This document shows, one piece after another, positions 37,401 to 43,332 of a DNA stretch of 64,000 nt; the first letter of the stretch is position 1, and the number at the start of each line of letters is the position of its first letter. The position numbers and the translations under genes were made by a program. The DNA comes from an uncultured Acidimicrobiaceae bacterium (GTDB lineage Bacteria > Actinomycetota > Acidimicrobiia > Acidimicrobiales > SZUA-35), in the NCBI GenBank assembly GCA_947259095.1, contig CAMYLA010000009.1:62001-126000 (forward strand), read 5' to 3'. Below the pieces are notes generated by a model. That model saw only the letters and a list, made by a program, of their open reading frames with translations. It searched no databases and was not told the DNA's origin.

Positions 37401-37636
37401 TGGCTCCCAGCATCGTCGTTGCGTCCCAGGTCTACCACTGGGAGGTCGCCATCCGACCGATCATCGCCGACATCGAAGCGGGGACCATCGCCGGCAAGTC
37501 CTACACCGCCAACCTGGCCAACGGCGGCCTCGTCATCGAATACAACCCCGAGTACCCACTGGCCCCCGAGGCCCGGCAACGGGCAGACGAGCTCAGCGCC
37601 GCCATCGCCAACGGTTCCATCACCCCGCCGCAATAG
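34478..37636 (+). CDS. TM-BON-OmpA-BMP fusion: peptidoglycan-anchored ligand-binding protein
   Basis: A 1052-residue protein with parts not known to me in one chain. Residues 1 to about 500 are disordered, Pro/Asp/Gln/His-rich and presumably cytoplasmic. About 501-521 is one membrane helix (GPVLAVVGISLALLAGVLWF). About 545-610 resembles a BON domain (VVADVRDGVIHVAGPVPTQ). About 636-730 is an OmpA C-terminal domain with the peptidoglycan-binding GYTDDTGDDAQNRQLSLSRA. From about 759 to the end is a BMP/PnrA-type binding domain (IRVAIVAPSASNDLAFTQSM, then VVGVVGPIEVGDAAQYVNGF). TM-BON-OmpA matches mycobacterial ArfA/OmpATb; BMP proteins bind nucleosides or signals. It starts at TTG with aaggag 8 nt upstream. 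No ABC transporter genes adjoin. A role in wall-anchored sensing or capture is inferred. Confidence 0.8.
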   Translation: MTDDNDQMWYPQEDPDGQLSQLVAHRDQLIVALRETDDPNLRSDLAFQLRAVTDRIEELTWSLADQPEQHSQPAEPEPTAEQASPGIEVQLGDPDLSADEQAVLDRLDFEDPGPDGLGFGDNGLDDHDVDGPQVEGHDLQGHELQEHDLQGHDAPGYGDPRAETDGLLDLEWTGDEQHPHARTTSEQPAGSVAPPEPAPADLWPADPTAAEQPWGQGWDGSPAGREWQDGSPTETRQMEQPPADPDWSEEPPLGQPWPNPAPVDAVSDQPGAGGRAWPEQHRPDQSWHEPAPGHEPDDASHRSPDADHQPLHERTMQHRDVDSRGIDESSGPAPQADVPGDERHIDRSDQDRTGHDHWYEPAPDQQAIVDRPYAWPDPVQEPPQQPFTSNGPSIGGQPPASMADRPLDASADPPQDPQFGSPQDPQFGSVGSGYRPSMISRPIPGSSVPRPYRPPIEGRPRRAAANGPRPDRGRADRATAPLNEPQDGSPVRDGFVRPSGPVLAVVGISLALLAGVLWFGDAGRSTSTANEAVAPAGPEVASESGPDAEVVAGVNTAIQDLGLPGVVADVRDGVIHVAGPVPTQADYDAVAAAVGAAAATYPVDLSALVVMGDEAGTAEDAAPVSTADRPEALQNELDRILAATPLIFNPGEAALTELHQRILNNAVISLQAYPGFNLTVAGYTDDTGDDAQNRQLSLSRAENVRAYLVAQGLPEGAFQVEARGEDTSSGSAGLAGLERRVEFEVTGAGALPAGNQDAIRVAIVAPSASNDLAFTQSMVDAVNLIASERPIELAVTDNTFVPEEAAAAVRGYAEQGFNLVIAHGSQFGAALLDIAPQFPATTFAWGTASDTFGLPNVYAYDAAAQEGGYVLGALASGLSNSKVVGVVGPIEVGDAAQYVNGFDAGAKAENPSTNVLVSYIGSFSDIGLASEAAKAHQSGGADVMTGSAQMVVGAIAAAEQQGTLWFGTQANQAPLAPSIVVASQVYHWEVAIRPIIADIEAGTIAGKSYTANLANGGLVIEYNPEYPLAPEARQRADELSAAIANGSITPPQ
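35720..35764 (+). repeat. 24-bp tandem repeat inside the disordered region of the fusion protein
   Basis: A 21-bp identical segment occurs at 35720-35740 and 35744-35764, encoding two QDPQFGS units. A second, looser repeat at about 34885-34945 encodes GHDLQGHELQEHDLQGHD. Both lie in the cytoplasmic low-complexity tail and look like slippage-type expansions. Confidence 0.75.
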
Positions 37637-37760
37637 GTCGCGAGGCCGAAGGTCGGGAGCCGGCGGCCGGGGCGGCGGGGGTTCCAGGCACCGGCGATGG
37701 GCTGGGGCTTTCTCCCTCCGACCATGGACACAGAGACCGGGAAGCCGTATCGTGATGTGC

Positions 37761-37842
37761 ACGAGGTTGGAGCGGTACGCCCGTGCGGCGGGGTAGGGCA
37801 CAGCAATGTGTCAACCCTTTGGGCGAACCGCTCCAACCTCAT
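37761..37842. repeat. near-perfect 22-bp inverted repeat with 38-bp spacer
   Basis: The arms at 37761-37782 and 37821-37842 are inverted copies with 20 of 22 positions matching, including a perfect 14-bp core (gaggttggagcggt and its complement). It lies in the 414-bp gap (37637-38050) between the convergent ends of the fusion gene and the HTH regulator. It could be a bidirectional terminator, a regulator site or a small mobile relic. No convincing gene is seen in the gap; short open frames across it resemble nothing. Confidence 0.6.
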
Positions 37843-38050
37843 CCAGCTGGTCAGGCGCTCGCCGTCGCCGTACGGCAGATCCAGCGAACGTCCTGACTTC
37901 TGCCTGCAAGTCAACAACGCCGACCAGGCGCTGTCCACCCTGATGCGCAGTAATGTGGAGTAGCGCCGTCACCTCTCGACCACGGTCGACCGGATGACGA
38001 CGTCGGTTCGGTCCAGCCGTTCGATACCCGCCGGCTCGCGGCCTCGATCC

Positions 38051-39346
38051 TCAGGGGTGATCCGAGTGGCGCTCGAGGGCATCGAAGATCGCCTGTTCGG
38101 TCTCGGCCAGTCCCTCCTGAGCGGTGTCAACGCTGGTCGGGACCCAGTTCTGATCCACCGGCTGAGCACCGGCCCGTCGGCCGACACCGACCACCCAGGT
38201 CGTCGAAGGCCTGGCCACGATCCGGAACGGCACCTTCGGGTCGAACCAGTGGGCCGACACCAACGTCGGCCCGGTGAAGGTCACTTCGCGGTGCCACCGG
38301 CCTCGGCGGAACACAACCTGACCATCGCCTTCTTCGTCGTGGAGGTGGACCCACATCGGGCCCCGCCAGAATGGTGGTAGTGCCACCGAGCCCGAGCCGT
38401 GGCCCGATCGCAATTCGAGGACGGTGAGGCGGCCCTCGGCGCCGAGTGTGTGATCAAGCGCGATCGGCAGGACCGGGTCGTGCGGCTGGCCGACGTCGGT
38501 CTCGAACCGGCGCAAGGTGTCGCGGCCGACCTCGATCTCGGTCCGGTGGAAGAGACGCTCGGCCGTTGCCATGAGGGAAAGCCCCCTGGCCCGCCGCAGA
38601 CGGGCGAACCGGGTTCGCTCCACGATGTCGATCCCCTCCGGCTCCAGGGGCCACCGCTTGGGGATGGGCCGCTCCGAAGGTGGTCGATCGGAGTGCCTCA
38701 TGTAACTCGACACCGCCTGGGGGGCGGCGGCTGCGAGATCGAGGGCCTCGGGAGCACCGGCCGAGAGCTTCGACGCCAGGTTGGAGCTGAACAAGTCCAT
38801 GAACGGACCATCGGCGGTACTCCGGCTGAACATGGAGATGGCGTCGACGATCGATGCGCCGGGAATGGTCCTCGGAAGTTCTCCATAACCAAAGTCGGCC
38901 CAACCCGGCTCGGAGAGGTGTATCACGACCGGCGAGTCGGCGATCGATGCACCGACGGTCACGAACAAGCCGTTCGGCCCGACGTCGAAATCGGCCTCGA
39001 GGCGGGCCACCCCCCACTCCCCCTCCAACGACACCTCGGTGGCTGGGCTCCGGAGCCACAGCCACACCGGCCGTGAACGTCCGGGGAAGACCTTGCTCCA
39101 GACCCGCCCGGGATCGAGTCCCTGCGGTGTGCTCATCCCCCAGAGCAGACCTTCGAGGGTCTGTTCGCCCTTGAGCGCCTCGTCGAGGTCTGCCATTTCG
39201 ATCGAAATGGCTCTGGTCCCCCGCTCCCAGTTCGAGAGCGCGCTGGGACGAACGTTGAGCCGCTCGGCCACCTCTTGCTGGGTCAGACCCAAGACTTCGG
39301 TTCGCCACCAACGAAGGACGTCGCCGGTCGAACGCCACGGAACCAT
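38051..39346 (-). CDS. XRE-family regulator with two helix-turn-helix segments
   Basis: A 431-residue DNA-binding protein. The N-terminal HTH_3 domain is clear: LGLTQQEVAERLNVRPSALSNWERG near 20-44. A second, diverged HTH-like stretch (RLRRARGLSLMATAERLFH...TLRRFETDVG) occurs in the C-terminal half. Between and after them are sheet-rich segments (VWLWLRSPATEVSLEG, PMWVHLHDEEGDGQVVFRRG) that may bind a ligand; no family is recognised. The second ATG at 39346 is chosen because TATGTT ends 7 nt before it. It lies 87 bp downstream of ATP-grasp gene 1 on the same strand, so it is the likely regulator of the ligase island. Confidence 0.7.
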   Translation of the reverse strand: MVPWRSTGDVLRWWRTEVLGLTQQEVAERLNVRPSALSNWERGTRAISIEMADLDEALKGEQTLEGLLWGMSTPQGLDPGRVWSKVFPGRSRPVWLWLRSPATEVSLEGEWGVARLEADFDVGPNGLFVTVGASIADSPVVIHLSEPGWADFGYGELPRTIPGASIVDAISMFSRSTADGPFMDLFSSNLASKLSAGAPEALDLAAAAPQAVSSYMRHSDRPPSERPIPKRWPLEPEGIDIVERTRFARLRRARGLSLMATAERLFHRTEIEVGRDTLRRFETDVGQPHDPVLPIALDHTLGAEGRLTVLELRSGHGSGSVALPPFWRGPMWVHLHDEEGDGQVVFRRGRWHREVTFTGPTLVSAHWFDPKVPFRIVARPSTTWVVGVGRRAGAQPVDQNWVPTSVDTAQEGLAETEQAIFDALERHSDHP

Positions 39347-39353
39347 TGTGTCC

Positions 39354-39359
39354 AACATA
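39354..39359 (-). promoter_or_regulatory. -10 box TATGTT, leaderless start of XRE regulator
   Basis: On the minus strand TATGTT is followed by 7 nt and the ATG at 39346. This argues against the ATG 12 nt further upstream, which overlaps the box. Confidence 0.45.
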
Positions 39360-39433
39360 GTCGCTCGGACCGGGCCGTACCCTGCCTACGGCTCGGAGTG
39401 GCCAAAGATTATGGACCGTGACCGGGTCGCCGC

Positions 39434-40654
39434 TCAGCTTGCGAAGACCCGGACCCGACGCCCGACATCGTCCAGGAGGTCACGCAGGGCGTCGAAGTCC
39501 TGGTGGCGGGCTCGCAGCCAGGCGTTGGCCATGTACCCGGCCTCGACCGGCTGGGTCGCGGTGCCGACGGAGGGGAGATGAAAATCGATGATGTTTCCGC
39601 CATAGTCGTGGCGAACGCCGTCGAGGCCCTCGTAGTGGGTGATGTGGCCGTCCTGGTTCGGCCGCATGGCGATCATCCCGGCGCTGAACCGGCGAGAGGC
39701 CCGGCGATCGGTGTGGCCGTTGACCAGGAGTTGAGCCCACTCGCGGTACATGTCGAGATCGTTGCCCGCCGAGTAGAGATCCCACATCGACACCCCGGGC
39801 GGCCGGCAACCGATCTCGGAGAACTTCAGACCTCTCGGCCCGAAGAACCACTCCATATGGGTGGCGGAGGTGCCGATGTCGAGCGCGGCCAGCACCCGGC
39901 GGCCCATCTCCTTGACCTCGTCGTATCGGTCGGCCTCGGCCTGATTGGTCGTGATGATCTGGGGCGAGATCCAACGGGTGCGCATCGCCTCCAGAACCCC
40001 CGGGTAGTAGTGGGAGACGAACTCGTGCCGCACCTCACCGCCGGCGGTGAGGGTGTCCCAGAAACCTTCGTGACCTTCGATGAACTCCTCGATGGCCACC
40101 GATCGGCCCCCCTCGACCCCGGCCTGGCGGAGGGCCTCGTCGAGTTGCCCCCGATCGTCGACCCGGTGGGTTCCCGATGCCCCCGCACCGTCTCGAGGTT
40201 TGACGATCAACGGGTAGCCGATCCGGTCGGCGAAGGTCGCCGCCTCGTCCATCGAGGAGGCGCCGGTCGATTGGGCGGTGGGAATCCCGGCCTCGGCCAA
40301 CACCTCCTTCATCGCCGGTTTGTCCCGGCACAGCCAGGCGGTCCTGGCCGAGGTACCGGGAATGGTGCACTGTTCCCGGACGTGGGCTGCGGCCATGATG
40401 TGGGCCTCGACGGTCACCTCCAGCCGGTCGACCCACTCCCGGGCCTGGACCCGGCGAACCGCATCGAGTAGCGCAGCTTCGTCGACCACCGAGCCGATCT
40501 GCTCATAGCCGGAAAGCCGGCCCTTCAGATCGTCGTCGAGGGCGTCGACGTGGCTCTCACCGATGCCGGTCACCCGGGCCCCGACCTCGACAAGAGCCCG
40601 GACGAACTCACGCTGGTTCCTGGGAAACGATGGTTCGACGAACAGTACGTGCAT
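39434..40654 (-). CDS. ATP-grasp ligase 1
   Basis: A 406-residue ATP-grasp enzyme joining a carboxylate to an amine (or thiol) through an acyl-phosphate. HVLFVEPSFPRNQREFVRAL forms the preATP-grasp lobe. RIGYPLIVKPRDGAGASGTHRV carries the ATP-binding Lys and Gly-rich loop, VAIEEFIEGHEGFWD the hinge acid residues, and THMEWFF...FSEIGCRPPG the Mg-binding Glu and Arg. It is a paralogue of the ligases at 40810 and 42075, sharing HMEWF and E-x-x-x-R-x-P-G. A ggagg ribosome site is 7 nt from the ATG; an ATG 60 nt upstream is not preferred. It is transcribed divergently from ligase 2 and followed by the XRE gene. Confidence 0.83.
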   Translation of the reverse strand: MHVLFVEPSFPRNQREFVRALVEVGARVTGIGESHVDALDDDLKGRLSGYEQIGSVVDEAALLDAVRRVQAREWVDRLEVTVEAHIMAAAHVREQCTIPGTSARTAWLCRDKPAMKEVLAEAGIPTAQSTGASSMDEAATFADRIGYPLIVKPRDGAGASGTHRVDDRGQLDEALRQAGVEGGRSVAIEEFIEGHEGFWDTLTAGGEVRHEFVSHYYPGVLEAMRTRWISPQIITTNQAEADRYDEVKEMGRRVLAALDIGTSATHMEWFFGPRGLKFSEIGCRPPGVSMWDLYSAGNDLDMYREWAQLLVNGHTDRRASRRFSAGMIAMRPNQDGHITHYEGLDGVRHDYGGNIIDFHLPSVGTATQPVEAGYMANAWLRARHQDFDALRDLLDDVGRRVRVFAS

Positions 40655-40765
40655 GTCCACGCCTCCAGCATGCGTTCTGGGAGATCCGCCGGTCGGCACC
40701 GGAGCGGTGTGCAACGCAGGATGGCTGCGAAGCTAGCAGTTCTCGCCCCTGCCGACGAGTGCTCC

Positions 40766-40771
40766 TATCAT
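40766..40771 (+). promoter_or_regulatory. -10 box TATCAT of the rightward ligase operon
   Basis: TATCAT ends 6 nt before an ATG at 40778, the start of an 11-codon leader ORF. The arrangement is leaderless and identical in spacing to other starts in the window. The divergent gap between ligases 1 and 2 is only about 155 bp. Confidence 0.5.
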
Positions 40772-40777
40772 GCAGCC

Positions 40778-40813
40778 ATGTCGTTCCCGGCCAGCGGTCC
40801 TCGTCCGCGATGA
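40778..40813 (+). CDS. 11-codon leader ORF (MSFPASGPRPR) coupled to ATP-grasp ligase 2
   Basis: An ATG placed 6 nt after the TATCAT box opens the frame M-S-F-P-A-S-G-P-R-P-R-stop. Its TGA overlaps the ligase 2 ATG at 40810 as ATGA, so translation of the ligase may depend on termination of the leader. The peptide ends in Arg-Pro-Arg. It could be a regulatory leader peptide, a substrate peptide, or simply the 5' end of a leaderless mRNA. Confidence 0.4.
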   Translation: MSFPASGPRPR

Positions 40814-42078
40814 CTTCGGTCGTGCTGGCGGCACCGTACGGCCTCGACAGCACGATGCGGTTCGTCTCCGCTGCGGCCTCGCTTCCCGGTGTCGATCTTG
40901 GCGTGATCTCCCACGAGCCGGCCGAGGCCTTCCTGGCCCGGCTCGATGCCGACCAGCGCAGCCGGGTGAAGAGTTTCGCCCAGGTTGGCAATGTCATCGA
41001 TCCCGATCAGTTGGAGGTCGGGGTCCGCCGCGTTGTCGACGGTCTCGGCGGCAGGGTCGACGCCCTCGACGGCATTCTCGAACCGCTGCAGGAATCCCTG
41101 GCCGAGGTCCGCCAGCGGCTCGGCATCCGGGGGATGGACCGGGCCGAGGCTCGACGATTCCGGGACAAGGCCCATATGAAGGAGACGCTCCGGGCCGCCG
41201 GGTTGCCCTGTGCCAGACACTGCCTGGCCCGGAACGAAGCGGAGGCCATGGCCTTCGCCGACCAGGTCCTGCCGATCGTGGCCAAGCCACCGGCCGGTGC
41301 CGGCGCCATCGACACCTTCCGCATCGATGAGCGACATCAGCTCGAGGGCTGGTGTCGAGCCACTCCCCCGACCGCGGATCGGCCGCTCCTGCTCGAGGAG
41401 TTCATCGAGGGTGACGAGTTCTCCTTCGACTCGGTGACCGTGGGCGGCGAGCACCGATTCCACTCCATCTCCAGGTACGCCCCGACACCGCTGCAGGTGA
41501 TGCGGACACCGTGGATCCAGTGGACGGTCCTGCTCCCCAGAGACATCGACGGACCGGAGTTCGCAGACATCGGCGAGGCCGGACCGGCAGCGCTGCGAGC
41601 ACTCGGCATGGTCACCGGCATCTCCCATATGGAGTGGTTCCGGCGGGCCGATGGGTCGATCGCCATCTCGGAGGTTGCGGCCCGGCCACCGGGCGCCCAG
41701 ATCACCAGCCTGATCTCCTACGCCCACGACCACGACTTCTACCGGGCCTGGGCCCAGCTGGCAGCGTTCGGCACCTTCGATCGCCCGACCCGACGTTACG
41801 CCGCCGGTGCCGCCTACCTGCGGGGTCAGGGCGAGGGCCGGGTGCTGGCGGTGGCGGGCATCGACGAGATCCGCGACGAGCTCGGCCCACTCGTGGTGGA
41901 GTCCAGGTTGCCGCAGCCCGGCCAGGCCAAGGCCTCGGGCTATGAGGGTGAGGGTTACGTCATCCTTCGCCACCCCGAAACGGAGGTGGTGGCCGACGGC
42001 CTGGAGCGGCTGGTGTCGCGCCTGGCCGTTCACCTCGACGGTGCCGGCCCTGACGGGGACCGGGGTGCGAGCCGGTGA
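40810..42078 (+). CDS. ATP-grasp ligase 2
   Basis: A 422-residue ATP-grasp ligase. The N-terminal lobe starts with TSVVLAAPYGLDSTMRFVSAA. LPIVAKPPAGAGAIDTFRI carries the ATP-binding Lys, LLLEEFIEGDEFSFDSV the hinge and acidic residues, and SHMEWFRRADGSIAISEVAARPPG the Mg-binding motif. The Gly-rich loop is slightly degraded compared with ligases 1 and 3. It probably forms an amide or ester bond with an amino acid. It is the first full gene of the rightward operon, overlaps the leader ORF upstream (ATGA), and is coupled to ligase 3 by GTGA. Confidence 0.8.
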   Translation: MTSVVLAAPYGLDSTMRFVSAAASLPGVDLGVISHEPAEAFLARLDADQRSRVKSFAQVGNVIDPDQLEVGVRRVVDGLGGRVDALDGILEPLQESLAEVRQRLGIRGMDRAEARRFRDKAHMKETLRAAGLPCARHCLARNEAEAMAFADQVLPIVAKPPAGAGAIDTFRIDERHQLEGWCRATPPTADRPLLLEEFIEGDEFSFDSVTVGGEHRFHSISRYAPTPLQVMRTPWIQWTVLLPRDIDGPEFADIGEAGPAALRALGMVTGISHMEWFRRADGSIAISEVAARPPGAQITSLISYAHDHDFYRAWAQLAAFGTFDRPTRRYAAGAAYLRGQGEGRVLAVAGIDEIRDELGPLVVESRLPQPGQAKASGYEGEGYVILRHPETEVVADGLERLVSRLAVHLDGAGPDGDRGASR

Positions 42079-43301
42079 GAGTGTTGATGTTGTCGCCCGG
42101 CTTTCCGGCCGACATGCCGTTCTTCACCCGGGCGCTGGCCCGGCAGGGGGCGGAGGTGATCGGCGTCGGCGACCAGCCGCAGTCCGAGCTCGCCGGTGAG
42201 GTGGCGGAAGCCCTCGCCGCCTATCTGCACCTGCCGGAGCTGTGGAACGAGGACCGGACCATCGATGAGACGGCGGGCTGGCTGGAGCAGCGGGGCCTGC
42301 ACGTCGACCGGGTCGAGTGCCTCTGGGAGCCGGGGGTGGTCCTGGCGGCCAAACTCCGAGCCCGCCTTGGCCTGCCGGGGCTGTCGGTGGAACAGGCCGT
42401 TGCCTTCCGGGACAAGGAGACGATGAAACAGGTGCTGGACCGGGCCGGCATCCGGACCCCCCATCACTACCGGGCCGCCACCAGGGTCGAGGTGTGGTCT
42501 GCAGCCGAACGGGTCGGGTACCCGCTGGTGGTCAAGCCGATCGATGGTGCCGGTTCGGCCGACACCCACACCGCAGCCGGGCCGGACGAGCTGGACCGGG
42601 TGCTGTCGGCGGTGCAACATGTTGCCCAGGTGTCGGTCGAGGAGTACATAGACGGCGAGGAGTACACCTACGACACCGTTTGCGCCGATGGGCGGGTCTT
42701 GTTCGAGAACGTGTGCTGGTACCGGCCGAAACCGCTGGTGACCAGGCTCAACCCCTGGATCAGCCAGACCGCGATCTGCCTGGCCGACCTCGGGACCGAG
42801 GAGATCTCGGTCGGCGTCGACCTGGGCCGGCGGGTGCTCAACGCACTGGGGTTCGAGACCGGCTTCACCCACATGGAGTGGTTCCGAAACGCGGCCGGCG
42901 AGGCCGTGTTCGGCGAGATCGGCGCCCGATCGCCGGGCGGGCGACTCCCCCACGGCATGAACTTCACCGCCGACATCGACGTGTTCGACGCCTGGGCCGA
43001 GGCGGTCTGCCACCGGCGACTGTCGCAGGACACCGCCAAGCGCTACAACGCAGCGTTGATCTTCAAGCGGGCCGAGGGCGAAGGCGATCGGATCTCCCGG
43101 GTCGACGGGCTCGAGCCGCTGCTGGCCCGGTACGGTCCGTTCCTTCCCGTCATCGACCTGGTCCCCGTCGGTCAGCCACGCCGTGATTGGCGGCAAGTGG
43201 TCACCGGTGACGGCTGGCTGGTCGCTCGCCACCCCGATCTGGCCACCACGATCCACATCGCCGACCGCATCGCGGCCGAGGTTCGCATGGTGGCGGAGTG
43301 A
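42075..43301 (+). CDS. ATP-grasp ligase 3
   Basis: A 408-residue paralogue of ligases 1 and 2. RVLMLSPGFPADMPFFTRALARQGAEVIGVG forms the preATP lobe. RVGYPLVVKPIDGAGSADTHTA holds the ATP-binding Lys and loop, VSVEEYIDGEEYTYDTV the hinge, and THMEWFRNAAGEAVFGEIGARSPGG the metal site. GTG start at 42075, overlapping ligase 2's stop. Three adjacent paralogues suggest successive additions of different building blocks, one bond per enzyme. The S51/esterase fusion starts 31 bp downstream. Confidence 0.82.
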   Translation: MRVLMLSPGFPADMPFFTRALARQGAEVIGVGDQPQSELAGEVAEALAAYLHLPELWNEDRTIDETAGWLEQRGLHVDRVECLWEPGVVLAAKLRARLGLPGLSVEQAVAFRDKETMKQVLDRAGIRTPHHYRAATRVEVWSAAERVGYPLVVKPIDGAGSADTHTAAGPDELDRVLSAVQHVAQVSVEEYIDGEEYTYDTVCADGRVLFENVCWYRPKPLVTRLNPWISQTAICLADLGTEEISVGVDLGRRVLNALGFETGFTHMEWFRNAAGEAVFGEIGARSPGGRLPHGMNFTADIDVFDAWAEAVCHRRLSQDTAKRYNAALIFKRAEGEGDRISRVDGLEPLLARYGPFLPVIDLVPVGQPRRDWRQVVTGDGWLVARHPDLATTIHIADRIAAEVRMVAE

Positions 43302-43332
43302 GCGGGCAATCGTCTACCGGGTATCGGTCACG

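Noticed and set aside
37800-37826. TTGACA on the minus strand between the inverted-repeat arms as a -35 box
   Set aside because: No matching -10 box at suitable spacing, and no gene starts downstream on that strand.
37697-37963. Possible 88-codon gene downstream of the fusion gene
   Set aside because: Composition is mixed, no motif is present and it spans the inverted repeat, so it is more likely non-coding.
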